This document shows, one piece after another, positions 8,234 through 17,711 of a stretch of 64,000 nucleotides of DNA. Source of the DNA: Rhodanobacter sp. (lineage in GTDB: Bacteria > Pseudomonadota > Gammaproteobacteria > Xanthomonadales > Rhodanobacteraceae). The position numbers were made by a program, and so were the translations under genes. The notes under the pieces are model-generated. The model saw only the letters and a list, made by a program, of their open reading frames with translations, ran no database searches and had not been told where the DNA came from. Numbering within the stretch: the first letter of the stretch is position 1; every line of letters starts with the position of its first letter. The stretch is taken from assembly GCA_004298045.1 (NCBI GenBank), contig SCRM01000019.1, forward strand, positions 62,001 to 126,000, in the 5' to 3' direction.

Positions 8234-10339
8234 TCAGGCGCGTGCAAAGCGCGCCGCGCCGCCCACCCAGCGCGCCATGAGCAGGTCGGCCTGATGCGGG
8301 TAGTCGGCCAACAGGCGTTCACCGACGCGCTGCACGGCGGGCAGCAGGTGGGCGTCGCGGGTGAGGTCGGCGATGCGGAAGCTGAGCTGGCCGGTCTGGC
8401 GGGTGCCGAGCACCTCGCCGGGGCCGCGCAGCTCGAGATCCTTCTCCGCAATGCGGAAGCCGTCGCTGGTTTCGCGCATTACCGCCAACCGTTCGCGCGC
8501 GAGCCGGCCGAGCGGCGGCTGGTAGAGCAGCACGCAATTGGAGGCAATCGCGCCGCGCCCCACGCGTCCGCGCAACTGATGCAACTGCGCCAGGCCCAGG
8601 CGCTCGCTGTTTTCGATCACCATCAGGCTGGCGTTGGGCACGTCGACGCCAACCTCGATCACGGTGGTGGCAACCAGCACGGCAATCTCGCCAGCCTGGA
8701 ACGCGTCCATCACCGCCTGCTTTTCCTTCGGCTTCAGCCGCCCGTGGATCAACCCGACGCGACAATCCGGCAACGCGGCGGCAAGTTCCGCATACGCGAC
8801 TTCGGCCGCCTGCGCACGCAGCTGCTCGGACTCCTCGATCAGCGTGCACACCCAGTACGCCTGCCGGCCCTCGCCGCAGGCGACGCGGATGCGCTCGATC
8901 ACTTCGACCCGGCGTGCATTGGACACCGCCACCGTCTGCACCGGCGTGCGCCCGGGCGGCAGCTCGTCGATCACCGAAACGTCGAGATCGGCATACGCGC
9001 TCATCGCCAGCGTGCGCGGGATCGGGGTGGCGGTGAGCACCAACTGATGCGGCACGCTGCCGTGCGCACGGTCGACGCCCTTGTCGTGCAGGGCAAGCCG
9101 CTGCTGCACGCCGAAACGATGCTGCTCGTCGACGATCACCAAGCCGAGCCGCGTGAACGCCACGCCTTCCTGCATCAGCGCGTGGGTGCCGATGGTGATC
9201 GGTGCGCCGTCCGCAACCCGGCGCATTGCCGCCTGACGCGCCTTGCCCTGCTGCTTGCCGGCCAGCCATTCGACCGCTACATCGAGCGACGCGAGCCAGT
9301 GGCGAAAATTGCGCAGATGCTGCTCGGCAAGCAGTTCGGTCGGCGCCATCAGCGCCACCTGCCAGCCGGCCTCGACCGCAGCCAGCGCGGCCAGTGCCGC
9401 GACGATGGTCTTGCCCGAGCCCACGTCGCCCTGCACCAGCCGCAGCATCGGGTGTGGACGCGCCAGATCCGCGCACACTTCGGCGTCCACCCGCCGCTGC
9501 GCCGCGGTCAGCGCGAAGGGCAGGCCCGCAAGCAGGCGGGCGCGTAGCGCGCCGTCACTGGCAAACGCCGGCGCCTGCCGTCGCTGCACCGCGGCGCGCA
9601 TGCGCTTCAGGCTCAGGTGCTGGCTCAGCAACTCCTCAAAAGCGAGCCGCTGCTGTGCCGGATGCCGGCCTTGCAGCAGCAGGTCGAGTCGTGCATCCGG
9701 TGGCGGGCGATGCACCGTGAGCAGGGCCTCGCGCAGCGAGGCGAGGCCGAGCGGTTCGCACAAGGCGGCAGGGATCAGCTCGAGCTCCGTTTCATCCGGC
9801 AGCAGCGCCAGCGCCTTCGCAATCACGCCGGCCAGGCGTTTCTGGCCGAGGCCCTCGGTAGTCGGATATACCGGACTCAGCCGGTCCTCGACTACCACCG
9901 TTTCGCCGGCGCCGATGCGCCGATACTGCGGGTGCACCATCTCGAAACCGAGCGCCGCATGGCGCACTTCGCCGAAACACAAAAGCCGCGCGCCGACCGC
10001 CAACTGCTCCGCCTGCGCGCGATTGAAGTGGAAAAAACGCAGCTGCAGGCTGTGTCCGGTGTCGTCGCCGATCGCCACCCTGAGCTGCGGGCGATAGCGG
10101 AAGCCTTTTTCCACCGCCTCCACCACACCGACCACCTGCGCATCTTGGCCAACACGCAGGTCGGACAGCGCGGTGATGCGGGTGCGATCCTCATAGCGCA
10201 GCGGCAGGTGGAACCACAAATCCTGCACGTGGTCCAGGCCCAGCTTGTGCAGCAGCGCCTGCAGCGCAGGGCCGACGCCGGGCAGCGTCGACACCGCCTG
10301 GAGGCCGGCACCACCGAGTGCGGGCGCACCATCGCTCAT
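8234..10339 (-). CDS. recG: ATP-dependent DNA helicase RecG
   Basis: RecG is a superfamily 2 helicase that remodels stalled forks and branched DNA. The 701-residue product matches the usual 690-700. The N-terminal wedge/OB region contains LWFHLPLRYEDRT; the motor carries Walker A GDVGSGKT, the DEQH box (VIVDEQHRFGVQQR), SATPIPRT-like TATPIPRT, and the C-terminal helicase motifs VLVATTVIEVGVDVPNA and QLRGRVGRG. The ATG at 10339 (MSDGAPALGG) is chosen because it lies 16 bases after the ridA stop and matches the family N-terminus (LPGVGPALQALLHKLG). It ends the rpoZ-spoT-ridA-recG group. Confidence 0.96.
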   Translation of the reverse strand: MSDGAPALGGAGLQAVSTLPGVGPALQALLHKLGLDHVQDLWFHLPLRYEDRTRITALSDLRVGQDAQVVGVVEAVEKGFRYRPQLRVAIGDDTGHSLQLRFFHFNRAQAEQLAVGARLLCFGEVRHAALGFEMVHPQYRRIGAGETVVVEDRLSPVYPTTEGLGQKRLAGVIAKALALLPDETELELIPAALCEPLGLASLREALLTVHRPPPDARLDLLLQGRHPAQQRLAFEELLSQHLSLKRMRAAVQRRQAPAFASDGALRARLLAGLPFALTAAQRRVDAEVCADLARPHPMLRLVQGDVGSGKTIVAALAALAAVEAGWQVALMAPTELLAEQHLRNFRHWLASLDVAVEWLAGKQQGKARQAAMRRVADGAPITIGTHALMQEGVAFTRLGLVIVDEQHRFGVQQRLALHDKGVDRAHGSVPHQLVLTATPIPRTLAMSAYADLDVSVIDELPPGRTPVQTVAVSNARRVEVIERIRVACGEGRQAYWVCTLIEESEQLRAQAAEVAYAELAAALPDCRVGLIHGRLKPKEKQAVMDAFQAGEIAVLVATTVIEVGVDVPNASLMVIENSERLGLAQLHQLRGRVGRGAIASNCVLLYQPPLGRLARERLAVMRETSDGFRIAEKDLELRGPGEVLGTRQTGQLSFRIADLTRDAHLLPAVQRVGERLLADYPHQADLLMARWVGGAARFARA

Positions 10340-10355
10340 CGCCCGCGACGACGAA

Positions 10356-10742
10356 TCAGCCCAGCACCATGATCGCGTCCACTTCCACCTTGACGCCCTT
10401 CGGCAAGGCCGACACCTCAATGGTGGAACGCGCCGGGTACGGCGCCTTGAAGTACTCGGCCATCACCGCGTTGACCGCAGCGAAGTTTGCCAGGTCGGTG
10501 ACATAGATGCCCACGCGTACGAACTGCGCAAACGAGCCGCCGGCTTCCTTTGCCACCGCGGCCAGGTTGTCGAACACCCGCCGCGCCTGCGCCGTGATGT
10601 CGCCCTCGACCACCGCGCCAGTGGCCGGATCAAGCGGGATCTGCCCGGAGAAATACACGGTATCGCCCGCGCGCACGGCCTGCGAATACGGGCCGATCGC
10701 GGCCGGTGCGTTGCTGGTGGTGATGATCTGGTGGGACGACAT
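10356..10742 (-). CDS. ridA: RidA family reactive intermediate/imine deaminase
   Basis: RidA (YjgF/YER057c/UK114) hydrolyses reactive enamines and imines made by PLP enzymes such as threonine dehydratase and so protects other PLP enzymes. The 128 residues are the family length. The signature [14 protein letters not shown] lies at the N-terminus, and the carboxylate-binding Arg sits in [14 protein letters not shown] near residue 105. GAGG lies 7 bases before the ATG. It is between spoT-linked isochorismatase and recG, as ridA is next to spoT in Pseudomonas. Confidence 0.95.
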   Translation of the reverse strand: MSSHQIITTSNAPAAIGPYSQAVRAGDTVYFSGQIPLDPATGAVVEGDITAQARRVFDNLAAVAKEAGGSFAQFVRVGIYVTDLANFAAVNAVMAEYFKAPYPARSTIEVSALPKGVKVEVDAIMVLG

Positions 10743-10817
10743 GGGGAAACCTCGCGGCCGCGTAAAAGTCCAAGTGTAAACGAGTGGTGCAAGACGGCCA
10801 CAGTCCGTCGCTGGCAG

Positions 10818-11363
10818 TTACAGCTTCAATGCCACCGTGTCGTGCGTGGCCAGTTCCACTTCTACGCCCGGACGACGCAGGCTGCCCAGCGTGCGGTGGG
10901 TGTGCGCGATGATCTGCCTCGCATCGATGGTGACGCCTGCGAAGCAGGCGTCCTCGGTGGTATGCGCGTCGGCCACCAGCGCGATGGCATATCCTTCGAC
11001 CGCCGCGCGCTGCAAGGTGGCACCGACGCAGTAATCGCTTTGCGCACCGGCGCAGACCAGCCGCCCCACGCCCCGCGCATCGAGCTCGGCCCGCAGCGTG
11101 GTACCGGCAAACGCGTCACTGAACGACTTGCCCACCACCGGCTCGTCCGGCCGCGGCGCCAGTCCCGGCGCGAGTTGCCAGGCCGGGCTGCCGTGCGGCA
11201 AGTCCGCATCCACATGCTGCACCCAGATCACCGGCACGCTGCCGGCGCGGGCGCGTTCCACCAGCGCGGCCACCCGCCGGGTCACGCCGGCGGCGTCGAG
11301 ACAGGTTTCCAGCACGCCGACCTGCATGTCGATCACCAGCACGGCGGTAGCGGACGTGGACAT
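10818..11363 (-). CDS. Isochorismatase-family cysteine hydrolase
   Basis: A 181-residue hydrolase of the isochorismatase-like fold. The expected catalytic triad is visible: Asp in VLVIDMQVGV at the N-terminus, Lys in VVGKSFSDAF, and Cys in GAQSDYCVGATLQRA. Members hydrolyse isochorismate, nicotinamide, N-carbamoyl compounds or other amides; nothing here fixes the substrate. The start at 11363 is chosen over an ATG two codons earlier because GGGAG is 8 bases upstream of it. It lies between spoT and ridA, a position where related genomes have the two genes adjacent, so it may be a later insertion. Confidence 0.88.
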   Translation of the reverse strand: MSTSATAVLVIDMQVGVLETCLDAAGVTRRVAALVERARAGSVPVIWVQHVDADLPHGSPAWQLAPGLAPRPDEPVVGKSFSDAFAGTTLRAELDARGVGRLVCAGAQSDYCVGATLQRAAVEGYAIALVADAHTTEDACFAGVTIDARQIIAHTHRTLGSLRRPGVEVELATHDTVALKL

Positions 11364-11430
11364 TGCCATTTCTCCCTGGGGACGATTCAGTGCAGCCGGG
11401 CGATTTGCGCACCGGCACAGGCCGCGGGCT

Positions 11431-13590
11431 CTACAACGGGTAGCGGTAGACACCGCTCACCACGCCGGTGCGGCGCACGCGGCGAATGACGTCGGCGAGG
11501 TGCTTGCGGTTTTTCACTTCGATCGCAAACAGCAGCGTGGCGGCGGCGACATCGCGCTCGGCGTATTCGACGTTCTCGATGTTGGAGTCGGCAGCGGCGA
11601 TCGCGGCGGCGATGGTCGCCAGCACGCCGGGGCGGTTGATGACCTCCACCCGCAGCTCGGCGCGGTAGTCGCCCTGCACGTCGCGATCCCAGCCGATGGC
11701 TACGCAGCGCTCGGGCGACTTGCGCAGCTCCACCACGTTCGGGCACTCCTCGCGGTGCACGACGATGCCCTTGCCCGGCGAGAGGTAACCGATGATCGCG
11801 TCGCCCGGCACCGGGTGGCAGCAGTTGGCAAAACTCAGCACCCCGCGCTCGGCGCCGGTGATGCGGATCTTTTCGCGCACCAGCGGTGCGCCCGGCGCGG
11901 ATTCGTCCGGGCGGCCGTCGCGCAGCGCGAGCAGGTGGCCGGCGACGACGTCCGACATGCGGTTGCCGAGCGCAATGTCGGCCAGCAGTTCTTCCAGCCG
12001 CTTGAGCCGCGCTTCGACCAGGAATTGGTCGACCACCGCGGCCGGGATTGCCTCGATGCTGCTGCCGCGCGCGTCGAGCGCGCGGTCGAGCATGCGGTGG
12101 CCGAAATCCACCGCGTCCTCGTGCTGCATGTGCTTTAGGTGCTGGCGAATCGCGGTACGCGCCTTGCCGGTGACCACGGCTTCCAGCCAGGCCGGGTTCG
12201 GCACCGCGGACGGCGCGGTGATGATCTCCACCAGTTCGCCCGATGCCAGCCGCGCGCGCAGCGGCACCAGTTTCTTGTCGACCCGCGCGGCCACCGCGTG
12301 GTCGCCAACATCGGTGTGCACCGCATAGGCAAAGTCGAGCGCCGTGGCATTGCGCGGCAGCGCGAGGATGTCGCCGCGCGGGGTAAACACGTACACCTCG
12401 TCGGGAAACAGGTCGATCTTGACGTTTTCGATGAACTCGCGCGAGGACGGCGTGTTGACCTGGCTGTCGGCGAGCGAGGCGAGCCATTCGCGCGCGCGCG
12501 CCTGCGCACTGTTTGCCGGCGCCGAATCGGTCTTGTAGGCCCAGTGCGCAGCCACGCCGCTGACCGCGACGCGATCCATCTCGTCGGTGCGGATCTGCAC
12601 CTCGATTGGCGCGCCGAACGGCCCGAGCAGCACGGTGTGCAGCGACTGGTAACCGTTGGCCTTGGGAATCGCGATGAAATCCTTGAACCGGCGGTCGACC
12701 GGCTTGTACAGGCTATGCACCATGCCCAGCGCCATGTAGCACTGCATGGCGGTGTCGACCACCACGCGAAAACCGTAGACGTCCATCAGCTGGGCGAAGC
12801 TCTTGTGCTCGCTGCGCATCTTGGAATAGATGCTCCACGGCGACTTGATGCGCCCCACCACGTGCGCGCCGAGCTGCTCGGCCGCAAGCCGCGCAGACAG
12901 CGCCGTCTCGATCTTCGCCATCGCCTCGCGACGGTTGCCAAGCGCAGCGCGGATGCGCTCGCTGATGACGCGATACCGGTCGGGGTAGAGTGCGCGAAAG
13001 CCGAGATCCTGCAGCTCCGCCTTGACCTTGTTCATGCCCAGGCGCTGCGCGATCGGGGCGTAGATCTCCAGCGTTTCGCGCGCAATGCGCCGGCGCGAAT
13101 CGTGCTCCTTGGCGCCCAGCGTGCGCATGTTGTGCAGCCGGTCCGCCAGCTTGATGAGAATCACGCGCAGGTCGCGCGCCATCGCCAGCAGCATCTTGCG
13201 GAAGCTTTCCGCATCGGCCTCCTGGCGGGTACCGAAGCGCATCTTGTCGAGCTTGGTAACGCCGTCGACCAGCTCGGCCACGGTCTCGCCGAACTCGCCG
13301 ATCAGCTCGGCGCGGGTCAGTGCCGTGTCTTCGAGCGTGTCGTGCAGGATCGCCGCGACAATGGTCTCGACGTCCATGTGCATTTCCGCAAGCACGCCGG
13401 CCACGGCCACCGGATGGGTGATGTAGGGCTCGCCGCTCCTGCGCGTTTGCCCGGTATGCGCCTGCGCCGCCATGCGGTATGCGCCCAGCACCTTCTCAAG
13501 CTGCGCGGGTGGCAGGTAATCGAGCTTGGTTCGCAGCAACTGCACGTAAGGCGGCAGTGCGTTGGCAGCTGGCGGGCGGGTGGCACTCAT
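11431..13590 (-). CDS. spoT: Bifunctional (p)ppGpp synthetase/hydrolase SpoT
   Basis: A 719-residue RelA/SpoT homologue that makes and degrades the stringent-response alarmone ppGpp. The hydrolase domain is intact with AAILHDTLEDT and DGVTKLDKM (HD and ED motifs) and IKLADRLHNMRTL. The synthetase domain follows (GRIKSPWSIYSKM, DVYGFRVVVD), then a TGS domain (VYVFTPRGDILALPRNATALDFAY) and a C-terminal ACT domain (VEVINRPGVLATIAAAIAAADSNI). The ATG at 13590 is preferred because the open frame upstream runs into rpoZ and lacks family similarity; no clear Shine-Dalgarno is seen. It follows rpoZ as in enterobacteria and pseudomonads. Confidence 0.96.
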   Translation of the reverse strand: MSATRPPAANALPPYVQLLRTKLDYLPPAQLEKVLGAYRMAAQAHTGQTRRSGEPYITHPVAVAGVLAEMHMDVETIVAAILHDTLEDTALTRAELIGEFGETVAELVDGVTKLDKMRFGTRQEADAESFRKMLLAMARDLRVILIKLADRLHNMRTLGAKEHDSRRRIARETLEIYAPIAQRLGMNKVKAELQDLGFRALYPDRYRVISERIRAALGNRREAMAKIETALSARLAAEQLGAHVVGRIKSPWSIYSKMRSEHKSFAQLMDVYGFRVVVDTAMQCYMALGMVHSLYKPVDRRFKDFIAIPKANGYQSLHTVLLGPFGAPIEVQIRTDEMDRVAVSGVAAHWAYKTDSAPANSAQARAREWLASLADSQVNTPSSREFIENVKIDLFPDEVYVFTPRGDILALPRNATALDFAYAVHTDVGDHAVAARVDKKLVPLRARLASGELVEIITAPSAVPNPAWLEAVVTGKARTAIRQHLKHMQHEDAVDFGHRMLDRALDARGSSIEAIPAAVVDQFLVEARLKRLEELLADIALGNRMSDVVAGHLLALRDGRPDESAPGAPLVREKIRITGAERGVLSFANCCHPVPGDAIIGYLSPGKGIVVHREECPNVVELRKSPERCVAIGWDRDVQGDYRAELRVEVINRPGVLATIAAAIAAADSNIENVEYAERDVAAATLLFAIEVKNRKHLADVIRRVRRTGVVSGVYRYPL

Positions 13591-13717
13591 GAGGGGACAT
13601 GTTGGCCGAAACCGACGCGCCGCAACAGTCCGCCGGATAAACACCGGCTGCCGGACTTCGCGACGCGCACGAGGCCAGAGCCGGTGCGCGGTGGCGAAGG
13701 CCTGCAGCCAACCTGCA

Positions 13718-14008
13718 TCAGTCGTCGCCGACCTTGGACAAGTCGTCGTCGACTTCGGCTGCAGCCCACTCCAGCGCCTCACGCTCGGCACGCTCGCGCT
13801 CGGCCTTGTCGATCTCGTCAATGGTGGCCTGGTCGATGCGGCGACCGGCGATCTCGCGCAGCGCGAGCACCGTTGGCTTGTCGTTGTCGGGGTTGACCGC
13901 CGGCTCGGCGCCCTTGGCCAGCTGCCGCGCGCGCTTGGTCGCCATCAACACCAGCTCGAAGCGGCTGCCGACGACCTCGAGGCAATCTTCCACGGTAATG
14001 CGTGCCAT
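13718..14008 (-). CDS. rpoZ: RNA polymerase omega subunit
   Basis: Omega stabilises the beta' subunit and mediates part of the ppGpp response of RNA polymerase. The 96-residue product starts with the typical [13 protein letters not shown] and contains [26 protein letters not shown] and an acidic C-terminus. AAGGG lies 8 bases before the ATG. It is followed 127 bases on by spoT. In E. coli and Pseudomonas gmk lies directly upstream; here mla genes separate them. Confidence 0.96.
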   Translation of the reverse strand: MARITVEDCLEVVGSRFELVLMATKRARQLAKGAEPAVNPDNDKPTVLALREIAGRRIDQATIDEIDKAERERAEREALEWAAAEVDDDLSKVGDD

Positions 14009-14179
14009 ACCAAACCCTTGAAGAATAGAAACTTATGTGAGTCGCACAGTGTAGGGCAGCGTGCGTTCACGTGGCAAACGCGTACCATGCGCAGCTCGCT
14101 GCTTCATCAGCCGGCACGCGCGCGCGATAGAAAACCAGGCAGTACACTATTGAATCCCACCTCATATTGATGCGAGTCC

Positions 14180-15028
14180 ATGTTGACGCGTCCACTGCCC
14201 TTCCTGTTCACGCCGCGGCACTGGTTGGCGGCAATGGTGTTGCTGTTCCTGGCCGGCTGCGCCATCGCGCCACCGCGCACCGACGACCCGCTGCAAAACG
14301 TCAACCGCAAGGTCTACGCGTTCAACGACAGGCTGGACAAGGCCGTGCTGCGGCCAGCCGCGGTGACTTACCGCGCCATCACCAACCCACCGGTGCGGCG
14401 TTCGGTCAACAACTTTTTCACCAACATCCAGATGCCGGTGACGGTGGCCAACGACCTGTTGCAGGCACGACCGGCCGATGCACTGGGCGGTACCGGGCGG
14501 TTTCTCATCAACCTGACGATCGGCGTCGGCGGCATCTTCGACCCGGCCACGCGCATGGGCTTGCCGCTCAAGACCACCGATTTCGGCATCACGCTGGCAC
14601 GCTGGGGCGCCCCGGAAGGCGATTTCCTGATGCTGCCGCTGCTCGGCCCAAGCTCGATGCGCGACGTCTGGCACTACCCGGTCGACGGTTATTTCTTCGA
14701 CCCGCTCAGCATCATCGCGCGGACGCATTACTTCAGCTACGGGCAGTATTACCTCCCGCAGGTGCTGTTCGTCATCTCGGTGCGCTCGCAGTTGATCGAC
14801 GCGGAAAGTTATCTCGAAACCGCGTACGACCCCTATGCGTTCATGCGCGACGCATGGCGGCAACGTCGTCTGTACAAGCTGTATGACGGCAACCCGCCGG
14901 CGGACGTGATCGAAAAGATGCAGGGTGTGGATCAGCCTGGCTTCGACCCGGACGAGCTGCTCGAGCAGCAGCGCCAGTGGGAACAAAAGCACGCCAAATC
15001 GGCAACCGGAGCCGCGTCCGGGCACTGA
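14180..15028 (+). CDS. mlaA: MlaA (VacJ) outer-membrane lipid-asymmetry lipoprotein
   Basis: MlaA sits with porins in the outer membrane and removes mislocalised phospholipids from the outer leaflet, passing them to MlaC. The 282-residue protein has a lipoprotein signal with lipobox LAGC near residue 29, then the MlaA core: DPLQNVNRKVYAFND, PVRRSVNNFFTNI, FLINLTIGVGGIFDPA and ARWGAPEGDFLMLPLLGPS. The C-terminal tail is longer and polar (EQQRQWEQKHAK). It is divergent from rpoZ and convergent with mlaFEDCB, with 28 bases between the two stops, so both halves of the Mla pathway are linked here, unlike in E. coli. Confidence 0.95.
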   Translation: MLTRPLPFLFTPRHWLAAMVLLFLAGCAIAPPRTDDPLQNVNRKVYAFNDRLDKAVLRPAAVTYRAITNPPVRRSVNNFFTNIQMPVTVANDLLQARPADALGGTGRFLINLTIGVGGIFDPATRMGLPLKTTDFGITLARWGAPEGDFLMLPLLGPSSMRDVWHYPVDGYFFDPLSIIARTHYFSYGQYYLPQVLFVISVRSQLIDAESYLETAYDPYAFMRDAWRQRRLYKLYDGNPPADVIEKMQGVDQPGFDPDELLEQQRQWEQKHAKSATGAASGH

Positions 15029-15056
15029 CGGCCGGCCCGGATTCAGCCTGCCTGGC

Positions 15057-15359
15057 TCACCCCAGCAGGGTGTCGACGCCGCTGACCTGTGCCAACGTGC
15101 GCAGGCCGGTGGGAACGTGTTCCAGGGTCAGCTCGCGCCCTTGCACGCGCGCCTCGGCGAGCACCGCAAGCAGGCAGGCCATGCCGGCACTGTCACAGGT
15201 TTCAACGGCGGCCAGGTCGAGCGTGTGCCGTGTGCCGTCGCGCAAGCCGGCGCGCAACGCCGCGAGCGCGGCGGCGGCGGTCGCAAAACCGAGCGTGCCG
15301 GACACGCGCAGCGTGTCCGGTTCGCCGGCCGTCACGGCAAAGGCAGGCTCAGCCGCCAT
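15057..15359 (-). CDS. mlaB: MlaB-like STAS-domain subunit of the Mla ABC transporter
   Basis: A 100-residue STAS-domain protein that in E. coli binds MlaF and is needed for assembly and activity of the MlaFEDB complex on the cytoplasmic side. The key loop reads CDSAGMACL near residue 57, with Ser in the place of the functional Thr of E. coli MlaB. Its start overlaps the mlaC stop by 11 bases, suggesting translational coupling. Last gene of the mlaFEDCB operon. Confidence 0.88.
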   Translation of the reverse strand: MAAEPAFAVTAGEPDTLRVSGTLGFATAAAALAALRAGLRDGTRHTLDLAAVETCDSAGMACLLAVLAEARVQGRELTLEHVPTGLRTLAQVSGVDTLLG

Positions 15360-16026
15360 GGGCCTTGCTGTCCTGCTCCATCGACTTCAGCGCCTGATCA
15401 CCCTGCGTCTGCAGGTTCTTGATGAGCTGATCCAAGCCAACCTTGCGGACCTCGGCATCCACCTGATTGCGGTAGTTGGTGATGTAGGAAATGCCTTCGA
15501 TCACCACGTCATACGCCTTCCACTCGCCGCTGGCGGTCCTGCGGAAAGCGAAATCCACCGACACCGTCTTGCCGTCGTCAGTGGCGACCTGGGTGCGCAC
15601 GACCGTGCGCTTGGGGTTCAAGTCTCCCGCAGAGGGCAACACCTTGACAGCGCCCGAGGTGTACTTGAGCAGGCCTTCGGCGTAGCGATGGGTGATCGAG
15701 TCGTAGAACGCCTTGGCGAACGCGGAGCGCTGCTCCGGCGTGGCGGCACGTGCGTGCTGGCCGAGCACGAGGATGGCGGCGTAATCGACATCGAAGTGCG
15801 GACGAAACACCTGGTTGATCGCGTCGATCAGCTTCTCGCGGTTTTGCTGCAGCTCGGCCTTGTGGCCGGCAACGACGGTATCGAGCTCGTGGGCAATCGC
15901 CTGCACCACCTGCTCGGGCGTCTGCGCCGCGGCGGGTTGTGCGGCGGCGGCTGGCTGCGCCAACACCGGTGCCCCCGCCGTGCCGACAAATGCGACGGCC
16001 ACGGCAAAAGCCAATTGACGAATCAT
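15349..16026 (-). CDS. mlaC: MlaC periplasmic phospholipid-binding protein
   Basis: MlaC shuttles phospholipid across the periplasm between MlaA and the MlaFEDB complex. The 225-residue product begins at an ATG with an excellent Shine-Dalgarno (GAGGAG, 7 bases upstream) and a cleavable signal peptide ending GAPVLAQ. The mature part shows family features such as HFDVDYAAILVLGQHARAAT, FAKAFYDSITHRYAEGLLKY and YDVVIEGISYITNYRNQ. It lies between mlaD and mlaB in the usual order. Confidence 0.94.
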   Translation of the reverse strand: MIRQLAFAVAVAFVGTAGAPVLAQPAAAAQPAAAQTPEQVVQAIAHELDTVVAGHKAELQQNREKLIDAINQVFRPHFDVDYAAILVLGQHARAATPEQRSAFAKAFYDSITHRYAEGLLKYTSGAVKVLPSAGDLNPKRTVVRTQVATDDGKTVSVDFAFRRTASGEWKAYDVVIEGISYITNYRNQVDAEVRKVGLDQLIKNLQTQGDQALKSMEQDSKAHGG

Positions 16027-16063
16027 GCTTTGACTCCTCGTTGAACGTGAACGGCAGACGGCG

Positions 16064-16912
16064 TCACTTGCCTGCCGCAGCATCTTTCTTGTCGGCATTG
16101 CCTGAGCCATTGACCAGGAACTTGCCGATCAGATCCTCCAGTTGCATCGCCGACTGGGTAAGAATCATCTCGTCACCGTTCTTCAAGACATCCGGCGAGC
16201 CGCCAGGCTGGATCGCAACGTACTGGCTGCCGATCAAACCGCTGGTGAACACCGCAGCGGCGGAGTCGTCCGGGATCTGGTTGTAGCGGTTGTCGATCGC
16301 CAACGTGACCACCGCGTCGAGCTTGGTCGGCTCGGCCACCACGGAAACCACCTGCCCGATCGGCACACCGGCCATCTTCACGGAGGCGCCCGCCGACAGC
16401 GCGCCGACGTTGCTGAAATGCGCGGTGACCTTGTAGGTGCCGCCGATCGCGTCGGCGGCGCCGCCGGCACCGAAGAACTTGCCCAGCATTTCTTCCAGCG
16501 GCGGGCTCGAATGGGTCAGGCTGAACGTGCCGCCCGCGGCGACGTATTGCTTGGCGTGGCCATACTCGATGCCGACGTACTGGTCGCCAAGCAGGCCGCT
16601 GGTGAACACGGTGGCCACCGAGTCGGCAGGGATCTTGTCGTAGCGCAGGTCGATCGCCAGCTTGACGTCGGCCACCGCGGTGTTGGGTTCCAACCCGATC
16701 GACTCGACCTGGCCCACGCGCACGCCGGCGATCTTGACCGGCGCGCGCTCCTTCAACTGGCCGATGTTCGCGAACTTCGCGTCGACGGTATAGGTCGCAC
16801 CGGCATAGCGGTTGGCGATCGAGCTGGTCTGGGTGGCGAGATACGCCAACGCGGCAAACCCCAGCACGATGAACAGGCCGGTGCCGACGGCATAGGATTT
16901 TCTCTGGCTCAC
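16064..16912 (-). CDS. mlaD: MlaD with two tandem MCE domains
   Basis: MlaD is the membrane-anchored MCE-ring subunit of the phospholipid transporter. An N-terminal transmembrane helix (TGLFIVLGFAALAYLA, residues 11-26) precedes one MCE domain at about 40-118 and a second at about 158-237. The two repeat the same landmarks: VKIAGVRVGQVESI and VKMAGVPIGQVVSV; VFTSGLLGDQYVGIE and VFTSGLIGSQYVAIQ. E. coli MlaD has about 183 residues and one domain; this one has 282. A hexamer would therefore form two stacked rings, intermediate between MlaD and PqiB. It lies between mlaE and mlaC, so its operon role is clear. Confidence 0.92.
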   Translation of the reverse strand: MSQRKSYAVGTGLFIVLGFAALAYLATQTSSIANRYAGATYTVDAKFANIGQLKERAPVKIAGVRVGQVESIGLEPNTAVADVKLAIDLRYDKIPADSVATVFTSGLLGDQYVGIEYGHAKQYVAAGGTFSLTHSSPPLEEMLGKFFGAGGAADAIGGTYKVTAHFSNVGALSAGASVKMAGVPIGQVVSVVAEPTKLDAVVTLAIDNRYNQIPDDSAAAVFTSGLIGSQYVAIQPGGSPDVLKNGDEMILTQSAMQLEDLIGKFLVNGSGNADKKDAAAGK

Positions 16913-16937
16913 GGCAGCATCCTCGAAATCGGGGCAG

Positions 16938-17711
16938 TCACATCAGGAAGGCGGTCAGCACGAAGTCGAGCGCGAGAATGGCGATCGACGAGGCGACGAC
17001 GGTACGGGTGGTGGCATAGGCGACGCCTTCGCTGGTGGGCGGTGCGGTGAAGCCCTGGAACACCGCGATCAGCGCCACCACCGCACCAAACACGAAGCTT
17101 TTCCATACCACGCCGTTGATGATGTCCTGCCATACGTCGACGGTGGCCGTCATGTTCGACCAGAACGTGCCATTGTCGATGCCCAGCCAGTTCACGCCGA
17201 CCAGATGCCCGCCAAAAATGCCCAGCGCGCAGAACACGCTGGACAGGAGCGGCATCGCGATCAACCCGGCAAGAAACCGTGGCGCCACCACGTAGGCCAG
17301 CGGATCGACCGCCATGAGTTCCATCGCGGCGATCTGGTCGGTGGCGCGCATCAGGCCGATCTCGGCGGTGATCGCGGTGCCCGCACGGCCGGCAAACAAC
17401 AGCGCGGTGACCACTGGGCCAAGCTCGCGGTAGATCGAAATGGCGACCACGGTGCCGGTGGCCGCCGTGCCGCCGAAAATCGACAGCACGTGGTAAAGCT
17501 GCAGTGCCAGCACCATGCCGACGAACAACCCGCAGGTCATGATGATGGTGAGGCTCATCGCACCGACGAACCACAACTGGCGCACGGTTTCGCGCGCATA
17601 GCGCGTGCTGCGCGGCAGCGCGGCGAGGATCTTCAGCAAAAACAGGCCGCAATCGCCAATTTGCGCCAGCGAGCGCACCACGACGTTGTCCGGGCTCATG
17701 CGTGCGCTCAT
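16938..17711 (-). CDS. mlaE: MlaE permease subunit of the Mla ABC transporter
   Basis: A 257-residue integral membrane permease that pairs with MlaF and contacts the MlaD ring. Typical family stretches are MTCGLFVGMVLALQLYHVL, IYRELGPVVTALLFAGRAG, and AEIGLMRATDQIAAMELMAVDP, with about five hydrophobic segments. The start is the ATG at 17711 because it forms an ATGA overlap with the mlaF stop, indicating translational coupling. Confidence 0.95.
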   Translation of the reverse strand: MSARMSPDNVVVRSLAQIGDCGLFLLKILAALPRSTRYARETVRQLWFVGAMSLTIIMTCGLFVGMVLALQLYHVLSIFGGTAATGTVVAISIYRELGPVVTALLFAGRAGTAITAEIGLMRATDQIAAMELMAVDPLAYVVAPRFLAGLIAMPLLSSVFCALGIFGGHLVGVNWLGIDNGTFWSNMTATVDVWQDIINGVVWKSFVFGAVVALIAVFQGFTAPPTSEGVAYATTRTVVASSIAILALDFVLTAFLM

